Assembly: GCA_030248215.1 (NCBI GenBank)
Contig: JASANG010001730.1
Location: 1-64,000, forward strand
Reading direction: 5' to 3'
Source of the DNA: Enoplolaimus lenunculus
Lineage: Eukaryota; Nematoda; Enoplea; Enoplida; Thoracostomopsidae
Length of the DNA: 64,000 bases
Part shown: piece after piece, positions 11,101 to 20,982 of the stretch
Layout: each line of letters begins with the position of its first letter
Numbering within the stretch: the stretch's first letter is position 1
The notes under the pieces: model-generated
The model's database searches: none
What the model was told of the DNA's origin: nothing
Seen by the model: only the letters and a program-made list of their open reading frames with translations
Program-made: the position numbers and the translations under genes

Positions 11101-14100
11101 AGCAGATGTTTCTTATTTTTACACAGGATCAACGCCTGCATTTATTTGTATCTTCTAAAAAAGTAAGTATTTACTTAAGTCAGCGACATTGAGAAATTAA
11201 TAAAACGCATTACTTGAATAACTACTTATGTATTAAGCTTTCAATAACTCAGCCAATTAGTTTTGCTAATGTCTTTCCCTGAAAAGCGAACAATTTCCAC
11301 CAATCAGCAGTACGAATTTTGAGCAAACGTTCAACATTGCAATTTATAATCATTTAAATTGATTGTCACATATTTATTTTCCCCATACATAAAGTCCCCC
11401 CAAATGACGAACCTGAATCCAAGCTTAAGCCTAAGTATAAGAATGTAGTAATGTAATAATATAAACATTGGTGGCTTTTTCGTCTTTCATTCACTGAACA
11501 CTAGTGTGGGGAGAGAACTAAACAAATAGCGGTTGCCTTCATAAGCATCGCTATTATGTCGGTATGATGAAACCTAAGCCTAAGCCTAAGGGTTGCGATA
11601 TACTTGCCGCGCGCCGCCCGCTATAAAACTATTAAAAATAACTGCACTGCGGCAGCGCGCACCGGCGCCTGGCTCAGAAAGTAGCGCAACCTTAACAATG
11701 AATAATGTAATAACAACACTGTGCGAGAACTTTCGTCTTCCATTAACTAACACTAGCGTGAGGAAAGACCTACACAAGTATCGTTGGTCATCGTAGGCAT
11801 TGCTATTATGCCGGTATGAGAAATACTACGATTCAAGGCAACGAATGTGTGCCATGGATTACTGTAAATTCATCAGTGTTTCATTCAATGCACGATTTGT
11901 TCCCAAACAATTACTGTCGTAATCCCAACCACGATCCAGAAGGACCTTGGTGTTACGTAGAACAGTCAAGCAATACATCGACAGAAATGAATTACGTGAA
12001 GAAGTACTGTTTCGAAAGTAGTAAAAATGGAATTCCAGTTCAGTTTGAGGTTAGTGTTTTTTAAGCTTTTATAACTAAAGTTAATTTGGCCCATGTATAG
12101 AACAACCTGAACAGCAGTATAAGCACATTCCTAAACCTAAGCCTAAGTGTAAGCCTAAGCCTAAGCAAAAATGTTAGTCTAAACCTTAAACTGACTTTAT
12201 TACAGCCCCTCCGGAAAACGATCCGGCCCTGTTGTGTACATGGGCCGTTAATTTGTACCTATTATACGGTCAAAGTTGCGTTGAGTGGCAATATATAATA
12301 GTACTTAGCTCCCATTCAATGCGCTTCAACTTAACACTATAAGGGTGTGGCTATACGTTTTTAGCCTTTTAAAGCATTCCGACATAGTCCGATGTCGTCC
12401 CGAGCCGTCCAACGCAAATTTGTTTGTTAACCTTTAACTTGAACTTACGAAAGAACGCAAACACGTTTTGAACCTCAGGGTACTAAGAAATGGTAAATTA
12501 AAAAATTTGTAATTTCGATTACGATTTAAAATTATCGTAGCACTGACGCTTGGTTTATATTTGCGCTATACTCTCCGCGCGCCGTCGGACATCGCAGGAC
12601 GTTGTCGCGAGCCGACGTGCATCACCGTAATTTTTTTATTAAAAATACACCAAATAAATTTTCCAGCGGTGCTCGGCGGCGTCTGGCGGCACGTTGCGGC
12701 ATACGGCGACGTCCGACGGCACGTTGCGGCATACGGCGACGTCCGACGGCACGTTGCGGCATACGGCGACGTCCGACGGCACGTTGCGGCATACGGCGAC
12801 GTCCGACGGCACGTTGCGGCATACGGCGACGTCCGACGGCACGTTGCGGCATACGGCGACGTCCGACGGCACGTTGCGGCATACGGCGACGTCCGACGGC
12901 ACGTTGCGGCATACGGCGACGTCCGACGGCACGTTGCGGCATACGGCGACGTCCGGCGGCACGTTGCGGCATGCTACGAGGTACAGCGATATGTGGCGGC
13001 GGCACCGGTATACAGCGACGCCCAGCATCGTGCGGCGATGCCCACGGCGTTGGGCGGAGTTCGGCACAGAGCGTAGCCGTTAAATTTTATGTCTGAATTT
13101 TATGTTTGTTATTCATTTTTGTTGTCTGGTTAGTGTGAATGCTTCAGTGTAAAAGCAACCAATGAGAGAACGGTATCTTTTGTTAGGAATTTTGTTTTGA
13201 CATATATGATTTTTCGCGTGAAGAACATTGTAATGGCCACCATCGTAACATTTTTGTAAACAAAACATTAATAAATTTACAGTAAAACTACATCCCCGCC
13301 AACTCAATAGTGTTGCACACAATTATCTTAGGCTCCACGTTTTGTTCTCAATAGCGCAGAAATGGAGAGCCAAACTTGCAAAGGCACCGGCCGCAAACCA
13401 TCCCTTTCAATCGATAAACAAAAGCCTCGGTTGACGTCTGATACCGAAGCGTCTGGCGCTAGTTCGCGAATAATTGCAGTTGCAATAGTTGTTACTTGCG
13501 TTATTGTGTTAGCAATTTTAATTGCAATTGCCCTATGTTACAATACGATGCACCGTAGAAAAAGCAAGCAAAGACGACGTAGTAGCACAACAATTGGTAG
13601 TGAACATGGCAAACAGCGAGTTGAGTTTGAACCTGAAGATGTTGTGGTTGAAAGTGTCGCTACTGAGGTTGAATCTCGTTCGACTGACAGGTATCCGATG
13701 TCACGGTCGCGTGCTAGTGGAACCAGTGAACTTGGGGTACGCTTAAGTTTGTTTTGTTTCAGGGGCGTATATATGCAAGGGGGAGATATCGGATGTCAGG
13801 GTACAAACGGAAAACTGCCTCCGGCTTGGGCTACTTCAGGAAATCCACTTCGTGCTGAGTTTCACAATAACATGCGTATACCACGTGACTTTTGAGGAGG
13901 TAGTGTCATTGACGCTGAAGCCAAAAAGCTTCAGTATCCTGGACACTGAAAGAATTTTGGCTCCAGTATGCGGGAAACTGAATCCAAAAAAGCTTCAATG
14001 TCCGTGAGACTGAAGCCAAAAAGCATCAGTATCCTGGGCACTGAAGCTATTTGGCTTAGTGTCCGGGACACTGAAGCCAAAATGCTTCAGTCTCGTAAAT

Positions 14101-16114
14101 ACTGAAGCCAAAAGCGATTCAGTGTCTAGGATACTGATGCTTTTTGGCTTCAGTGTCCCGGACACTGAAGCTTTTCTGGCTTCAGCGTGCCGGGTGCTGT
14201 AGCCAAGAAATTTTTAGTGTCCAGGATACTGAATCAAAAAAACGCTTCAGTATCCAGTATGCTGAAGCCAAAAACTTCAGTGTCCATGACACTACTCCCT
14301 CAAAGGTCACCTGGCGTACGCATGTTACTGTGGAAGTTGCATAAAAAATATGCCCCTTGGTATGTTGATTTGTGACTTTAGGACCGTTGTGGAACCTTTA
14401 GTTTTCGAAATTTTTGACAAAACTCCTTAGATTATTGTTTAAAGTTAGTCAGTTTTACACTATTTTTATTACGAATTTCTGTTTCATAAAACACGTAAAC
14501 CTTTAGAGAGCAATGTGCGCTACTTCGAACAAACAGGCCAAGTTCGTGGCCAGCTCACCGTGCTAGGGGGCTAAAAAAACTCAGGTGGGGCATACAAAGG
14601 TTTCAATGACTTACAAGCAAGTTTGAAAATTCTTCAAGGGGGGGCACAATTTTTCCAGGGGAAGCTGAGCTCCGCTGGCCAACTCTTGGCTACGGGCCCG
14701 AAACCGGGTCGCATTTAGAACATATGTTTGTCTTTCAAAAGCGTTTTGTTAAACAACTACTGCTGACAGGACGATTGTTTTTTATCGCGCTATCAGAACC
14801 GCTGGTTATCGCCAACAAGCCATGTATTTATTGGTCGAAAAACACAAATGATGATTGAAAATTATTAACTTTTCATTAATGTCAATCATACTTTAAACTG
14901 GAATTGTAAATTTCAGTACATAGGTATAACCAAGAGTGCATGATACTCTTTAGCAAAAGTGTGCTGCTACTTAGTACACTCTGAGTAAAAACAGTGTACT
15001 CAGCGCACGTTGCATTTTTCGCCTACGCCTTTTATTTAATTGGGGTCGAAATATTTAAAGATTGAAAATCATACGCGGTTATATACACTGAAAAGTGGTT
15101 CACTTATATATTTAACAAAACTTCACATGCATTAATGAATGTAAAATCGACCGCTAAATTAGGGAGGTAGGCGAAAAACACAAACAAGTGCTGGCACAAT
15201 GCGGACTACTCATGACCTAACAAGTTGCACACTCTTGTGATCGTCGAATTTTGGTATAACCAACTCTTTGTATCCCATATTTATTCCTAATTAGCAGAAA
15301 TTTAGGTTGGAGTACAGTGGCTGAAACTGTGCGCTTAGCGCTGGGAAACACATGACTTTGCTTATTGTTCACAAATGTATTGGAATGCGCTGTACAGTGT
15401 ATTATATCCCAACGATCACAACGCGTTAAAATGCCAAAGCTTTTACGCAATTGCAGTATTGAAGAAAAACGGGACTCCCATAAAAGTTAAAAATACAACT
15501 TACGTATTGTTTGATTTTTATAATTTGATTCGAAACAATTACAGGAAACAATAAAACCCCAACCTTTAAAACTACACAAAACAACGCCGCGCCAGAAACG
15601 CAGATCGTCGACAAAGCTTGGCACAGAAACGCCAAAACCGTCTCGACAGTCAACTGAATTGAAAAAATCAAAACATCCATTGAAACGACTTAATCGAAGT
15701 GCACTTTCGCAAATTTCGGCTCAAATTATTGACAAATTTAAAAAACAACCAAAACACGATGCCACCAGTGGCCGAAAGCGGTCTGAGCCGGGCCCAAAAC
15801 TGCCTTTTAAAATCACTCCAACACCAACTAAAAGAGATGAAGCAAAAGCATTGAAAGAACTTGCAACTGTTGCCAAACGACGGCGAGATAGCTGTCCTGC
15901 GCCTAAGAAAATTCCGTCTAAATCTGTACGAAGAAAAAGTTCAATCCCAACAAAGGTAGCGGCCTCTCGAGCAATTGAGGAGTTTGATAGTAAATCAAAA
16001 GAAAACCGGGACTTGAAAGAAATTGCGCAAGGGCGAAGAAGGCCGAGTAAATTGATTGCCAGGCCTAAAGCGGCAGGCAAAGTGCTTTCTGACAAACGCG
16101 CTAAAAGGTTGTGA
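3089..16114 (+). CDS. Multi-kringle single-pass membrane protein (spliced, 13 exons)
   Basis: Exons by phase-consistent GT/AG joins: 3089-3308, 4629-4790, 6086-6282, 6513-6553, 6923-7315, 7707-7885, 8444-8605, 9595-9831, 10248-10641, 11797-12049, 12479-12492 (tentative), 13355-13736, 15545-16114; total 3204 nt, about 1067 aa. Residues 1-28 are a signal peptide (hydrophobic AIASVQLLAILLTLIDTALA). Seven kringle or kringle-like modules follow. Module 4 is canonical, with YFGRKSLTVSGKRCQRW, FCRNPD and GPWCFV and six cysteines. Module 7 has NYCRNPN and GPWCYV. Modules 1, 2 and 5 keep six cysteines but lose the Trp/Asn-Pro-Asp signature; 3 and 6 are degenerate. A transmembrane helix (about 790-813, AVAIVVTCVIVLAILIAIAL) is followed by RRKSKQRRR and a 254-residue basic tail with no kinase. 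Kringles normally bind protein ligands or lysine; the ligand here is unknown. The protein is not a Kremen, ROR or plasminogen by architecture. Confidence 0.8.
7975..8180. repeat. Degenerate (AAAT/AAAC)n low-complexity tract
   Basis: About 200 bases of AATA/AACA tetranucleotide repeats with drifting register, inside the intron between the two halves of kringle 4. Confidence 0.9.
8722..8915. repeat. Inverted-repeat element with TTAGGC-like core
   Basis: The ends are GTTACTTTTAGGGCCGT and the inverse ACGGCCCTAAAAGTAA. The middle is a degenerate GCTTAGGCTTAGCCTTAGGA array. Matching copies lie at about 39610-39770 and, more diverged, at 12095-12255, 56385-56535, 57541-57722 and 61500-61625. It is a non-coding MITE in an intron. 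Confidence 0.7.
11447..11823 (+). repeat. Direct duplication of an exon's 5' edge and its upstream intron
   Basis: About 125 bases at 11447-11573 are repeated, imperfectly, at 11703-11823. Shared landmarks are TTTCGTCTT, an ACTAG(T/C)GTG block, and AG followed by GC(T/A)TTGCTATTATG-like sequence and CGGTATGA. The second copy includes the functional acceptor (at 11796) and the start of the kringle 7 exon; the first keeps an AG and the same edge but then runs into repeat sequence. The two are separated by a short inverted-repeat element. Confidence 0.6.
11584..11700. repeat. Short inverted-repeat element, AAGGGTTGCG family
   Basis: The left end AAGGGTTGCGATATAC is inverted at the right as TAGCGCAACCTT, with GC-rich CCGCGCGCCGCCCGC beside the left end. 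Similar left ends (GGTTGCGCTATAC or GGTTGCGCTATATT) occur at about 12560, 16945 and 29605, so this is a dispersed family of about 110 bp. Confidence 0.5.
12095..12255. repeat. MITE with TAAGCC-like core, diverged copy
   Basis: The ends GGCCCATGTATA and GTGTACATGGGCC are inverted repeats of each other. The core contains TAAACCTAAGCCTAAG and CCTAAGCCTAAGC. It lies in the intron after kringle 7. Confidence 0.6.
12479..12492 (+). CDS. Candidate 14-nt micro-exon of the multi-kringle gene
   Basis: The exon ending at 12049 is phase 0, while the transmembrane exon beginning at 13355 needs phase 2, so the two cannot join directly without a stop. The 14 bases after AACCTCAG and before GTAAAT (GGTACTAAGAAATG) go from phase 0 to phase 2. 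They give Gly-Thr-Lys-Lys plus a Cys codon completed by the next exon (TG|C). That Cys is a plausible sixth cysteine for kringle 7. This is inference from phase only; another small exon in 12050-13354 could do the same. Confidence 0.4.
12691..12970. repeat. GC-rich 30-bp minisatellite, nine full copies
   Basis: The unit ACGTTGCGGC-ATACGGCGAC-GTCCGACGGC repeats every 30 bases from 12691, nearly perfectly; the last full unit has one change, and a partial unit follows. Each unit has several CpG sites, in sharp contrast to its AT-rich surroundings. Because the period is a multiple of three, it is open in several frames on both strands; these frames are not genes. It lies inside an intron of the kringle gene, in a larger GC-rich patch (about 12560-13075). 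Confidence 0.95.
13853..14341. repeat. MITE built of CACTGAAGCC palindromic units
   Basis: Terminal inverted repeats of about 45 bases flank the element: ACATGCGTATACCACGTGAC plus TTTTGAGGAGGTAGTGTCAT on the left, and the inverse of ACATGCGTACGCCAGGTGAC plus CTTTGAGGGAGTAGTGTCAT on the right. The interior is an array of imperfect palindromic units, such as CACTGAAGCCAAAAAGCTTCAGT, here cut: CACTGAAGCCAAAA, GCTTCAGTGTCC. A shorter relative sits at about 25297-25395. It lies in the last intron of the kringle gene. Confidence 0.75.
14536..14705. repeat. Dispersed repeat, GGCCAGCTCA...TTGGCTACGG family, copy 1
   Basis: The order of landmarks is GGCCAGCTCACCGTGCTAG, a GGGGCATACAAAGG block, CAAGTTTGAAAATTCTTC, AATTTTTCCAGGGG and CTTGGCTACGGG. 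The same order recurs at 24580-24760 and 60942-61110. The ends (GTAGCCA and TGGCTAC in the better copies) are inverted, so this is a non-autonomous DNA element. Confidence 0.6.
14923..15262. repeat. MITE, ACCAAGAGTG family, copy 1
   Basis: The left end GGTATAACCAAGAGTGCATG and the right part GCACACTCTTGTGATCGTCG plus TTGGTATAAC are inverted relative to one another. CAGCGCACGTTGCATTTTTCG inside is shared (in shortened form GCGCACGTTG) with the better-preserved copy at 22866-23190. Confidence 0.6.
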
Positions 16115-16161
16115 GGTGATTTTTTTGCTATGCAAATACAAGATTGATTCCTTGTTATGCA

Positions 16162-16167
16162 AATAAA
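16162..16167 (+). terminator. Poly(A) signal of the kringle gene
   Basis: AATAAA lies 48 bases after the TGA at 16112-16114 and is followed by a T-rich stretch, the expected arrangement for 3' end formation. Confidence 0.6.
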
Positions 16168-16212
16168 ACTATATTATTTGTTTTACATAGTTTATGGCTT
16201 ACGGTACAGAGC

Positions 16213-16380
16213 TGTGTTGTAGTGACCCAAAGATATTGGTAGGCATGATTTAGAGTTATATGGTATATCTGAAGCTGGATAGAAAAATAAATAACAGTCC
16301 AGAACCAAATAGTGAGGTGGTTCTCTCTAAAAATAAATATCGGTCATGCCACTCTAATTTGGGTCACTACAGTATATTGG
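16213..16380. repeat. Short inverted-repeat element, TAGTGACCCAAA family
   Basis: TTGTAGTGACCCAAAGATAT on the left is inverted at the right as TTTGGGTCACTACAGTATA. The same end motif appears in the element at 62998-63670 and in every unit of the satellite at 18615-19634. Confidence 0.6.
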
Positions 16381-17516
16381 TTTTAGTTTACTATTAACTG
16401 TAAAACAGCGTTCTAGCTTCAACACCATTGAATGTCAGTATCGTTGCCGCTGGAACAAAAGCAAACTTTAAGGTTTCAATTTAAATTAAGTTGGTTTATG
16501 TAAAGGTCAGAGGTGGATCGTTTTCCGTATTTTTGAAGGACTGCAACTGAGTATGTACTCTTAAGCATGAGATTAATTTTTTTGCTTAGACTTAGGTATT
16601 AGCTCATTATTACGCTTAGAATTAGACTTTGGCTTCGGAATATGCTTATACTACAGTTACGGTTCTGTTCTCTACATTGGCCGTTAGTTTAACACAGATT
16701 CAAGGAACTATGTAAACAAGACGAGCGTAAGAAACTACCGGATACCGCAAGCGAATTGTTAGCTTTTGTTGTGTTAGAATATATTTCCGGTTATCAGCTT
16801 TAAAATTAAATTGTTCAAAATGAACATTTATAACTCCAAATAATAGACGGAGCCCATAATAAACTCTACAGTGTAAAATATACAAAGACATTCAAAATCG
16901 GATGATTTTTAAAAAAGGTCGACAATGTAAAGTTAGGGTTGCAGGTTGCGCTATACTCGTCATTGTCGTACTGCGAAGCGCGTTATGTCGTCAACAAATG
17001 TTTAAAAAACGCGCAATGCCGCGAAGCATATCGGAAATTAATTTTTTATTTGTGACTCCCGGCGCCAGCACAGAAAACCGCAATCCTATCAATAGCAGTG
17101 GTCTGAATAAAATAGGGTGGTAATAAGAGACAGATGGCTCTATTTCGAGTACGAATCAAGGGGAGTCTATTACCCTAAATACAGTCCGTACATGGATACA
17201 ATACAAAATTACTAAGTGACTCATAGACGTCAATTGCTATAATTTGATTGTGTAAAGGCTTGCTGGCCCGAATTAAATTCAGTACAGGCCCCATTAGGGG
17301 GCTCCCAAATGGAGGGTATTGGGGTGGCTGCTCTGGCCCTGCTCAAAGCAATAATGCTGAGGGCCCATATCACTTTAAGGGGCTAATAGCGAGGTGGCGC
17401 CTTTGGTAGGTGCGAAATAAATATCAATATCCCCTTATATTCGGCTCACAACAGTACCTATGCGTCAACCTATTAATTACTTGTAACGGTGGGACTAGCA
17501 AGGAATTTTAACTTAC

Positions 17517-20500
17517 GGACACGACAACTCTTCACAAACCCGAAATCGAACTCGGGAACTCGACTGGACATCACATGGGTTCCATGTACCCCAGGTGCCC
17601 CATGAGTTGTGAGCAAACCCGGAATCTGCTGCTATTAAACGGCAGGTTTTGTCTCCGCCTACAGCATATGGCGAACAGCACTGTGGTACCGTACAGTATT
17701 TTTGACGGTTGAGCATTGTGTACCTTGAACCAATAATTTACCGATGTAATACTTCGTGTCGTATAAAATCTGGTTTTAACTGGTTAATACCGGTTTTCCA
17801 AAAACCTATATTTCAATCGGTGACACGTGTTATGGTAGGGTTGACGCACGCACGACTTTGCTAGCAAAATTAAATTTTTTATTGCGAACGATGCATAATC
17901 TTTGGTTAAGACCGAAATTTGTTAGTTTCCATTGTCTCTGCCTGCTGGCGTAATATTCTGACGGTTAATGTTAGTTCTAATTTTCTGATTGACATACAAG
18001 AGCAAACGCGTGTTTCTTGCTGAACTACCAACTTATGACAAAATGAAATCGAAAATTTATAAGATCAGATAACAAATTAATATTTTAAAATAAGTTATCC
18101 TCATCACCTGAGACAATTAATTCCAGAACATGGTAGTCTTTGTGGTTTTGCTACATTGATTGACTGGCAAAAAAATTTAGACATACACGCTTGGAAATTG
18201 CACCGTTTGAACTGCCGACGGTCGCCTCTGTAAATAAATAGATCGGACCCTTAGATAGATGGGGGCCAGGATAGACTCACCCCCCGCTAAAAAATTCTGC
18301 TCCATTGCGCTGGATATAGATCGCAGCGACAGATTTTTTACTGTAGAGACCCTGAAGCGACAGATTTTTTACTGTAGAGACCCGAATAATAGGGATAGTT
18401 CTATTTTGCTTATCCAGAAATTACCCTGATATTCGGTTACGGACTGTTATTTTTTGCAATTCACCGTAGTTGGACCCAACACCAGATTTTATATTCATAT
18501 TTTTTCAGCAGAACTAACTTTCTCCGGAGCATTTTTGTAGTTGCCATGTCTGTTAATCTTTTTTCTGAATTTAGTAAAGTTTATGCTGGTTGTCTGAGCG
18601 TCTGTTGCGTTTTAGAACAGTCTAGGCCATATGCTTTAGTTTCTCTTATATACTTTAAATAGGTTATGGACTCTTAATTAGGGATACAGGTTCTTATTGA
18701 TTAGACCTCAAAATGGGGCCTCTTTTATTAACACTCTTATTCCGGTCACTACAGTAGCTATTGCAAATTTTGTGTATTGTTGAGTTTTTAACATCTTGAA
18801 GATTCGAGTTTCTCATAGCGTTGTCTAGGCCACATGCTTTAGTTTCTCTTATATACTTTAATTAGGTTATGGACTCTTAATTAGGGATACAGGCTCTTAT
18901 TGATTAGACCTCAAAATGGGGCCTCTTTTATTAACACTCTTATTCCGGTCACTACAGTAGCTATTGCAAATTCTGCGTATTGCTGAGTTTTTAACATCTT
19001 GAAGATTCGAGTTTCTCATAGCGTTGTCTAGGCCACATGCTTTAGTTTCTCTTATATACTTTAATTAGGTTATGGACTCTTAATTGGGGATACAGGCTCT
19101 TATTGATTAGACCTCAAAATGGGGCCTCTTTTATTAACACTCTTATTCCGGTCACTACAGTAGCTATTGCAAATTCTGCGTATTGCTGAGTTTTTAACAT
19201 CTTGAAGATTCGAGTTTCTCATAGCGTTGTCTAGGCCACATGCTTTAGTTCCTCTTATATACTTTAATTAGGTTATGGTCTCTTAATTAGGGATACAGGC
19301 TCTTATTGATTAGACCTCAAAATGGGGCCTCTTTTATTAACACTCTTATTCCGGTCACTACAGTAGCTATTGCAAATTCTGCGTATTGCTGAGTTTTTAA
19401 CATCATGAAGATTCGAGTTTCTCATAGCGTTGTCTAGGCCACATGCTTTAGTTTCTCTTATATACTTTAATTAGGTTATGGACTCTTAATTAGGGATACA
19501 GGCTCTTATTGATTAGATCTCAAAATGGGGCCTCTTTTATTAACACTCTTATTCCGGTCACTACAGTACCTATTGCAAATTCTGCGTATTGCTGAGTTTT
19601 TAACCTCTTGAAGATTCGAGTTTCTCATAGCGTTCTGATGATTCGATGTCTTAGACGAACATATTTGTAATAATTCCACCATACGAAGCTGAATCGAATG
19701 ACGCTAATTTTTCTTGTATACAACATTTGGCTTACGAGGTATAAGCACAAAAGCTATTTGACGAAATGCCGACAATTTTAGGGTTAGTTTACATTTTGTT
19801 ATTTAACCGTAGTGATGGAGTGTGGAAAACGCTTCTCGAACTTGACCGCATGCTAATGATCATCTTACAGGCACTGTTCACGAGAGCATGACCTCATTCT
19901 GGATTGAATACCGCAAGCGCCACATTCTTTTGAACAATCCGACCAATCGCTCCATGAACTCCATGAGTTCCGGCGGACTTCCACGGGTGCCGTGAGAGTT
20001 GTGGTTAGATCATTTGGCGAGAGCAGCGGTGCTCCTGAAAGGAGAAAATAAAATATATACATACCAGAAATAGCCAGATAAATTGTGATGCATGGTTAGA
20101 TACTCAATATTTTCAACTGCGATTCTTTATGCCCACGAGAAAAATTAATCTTAACAGCCAATGAATGTAAAGAACGGAGGCGGAACCGGTAGCATATGCA
20201 TATTGCTAAGCCTAAGCATAAGCCACGCAAAAATTAGTTGGAAGCTTAAGCTTATTCGGTTCCAGTCCCACAACAAAGTTCAACGCCCGATGTTTACACG
20301 GGCAATCTTGACAATGTGTTACAAAAAATTAATGTTCTTAGGTAACAACAATCACTGCACAAGTCTTAATTGCACTTCATCCAATGCTAGATTTTTACGC
20401 ATTTTTAATCAACTACAATAAGCATACGAAGGCAACAAATAATATTATATAGCACTCCCGTAGACCAAATGACATATCTAGGACTCAATCATTAAAATAG

Positions 20501-20914
20501 GGTCACTATATAATAACTGGATCAAGGGTTGTCTCATATTATGGAAACATTTCGTTTTACTCTACTTGTTTCTATACCCATAAAAATTACTTTGCCTCAA
20601 TTATTAATAATTAAACCTTTTCAGTTTGGGCAACTACTGAAAAAAAATAGCGAATATACAAATGTAAGCAAACCGATCACAATAAAGCAAATATTTTAAA
20701 AATTAGGATAGGAAATACCTGTAATCAATCGAAAAGATTCGATGCCCCTACGATGCTTTGTTGCCGCACTCAGAATCCGGCCCCTTGGTTTTCCAGTGAT
20801 TAGACTAACGCTTGGGAAAACAAAACGGGTTCGAACACCGGTTGGCAACACTTCAGTTAAGGTGTTTGAGTTTTCTGATGAACCAAATGTTTTTAAAAAT
20901 TTGACATATTTCGG

Positions 20915-20982
<68 letters not shown>

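Noticed and set aside
12561-13096. Several long open frames (127-171 codons) on both strands
   Set aside because: They are products of a 30-bp minisatellite whose period is a multiple of three. Their repetitive translations carry no domain, and the region lies in an intron of the kringle gene.
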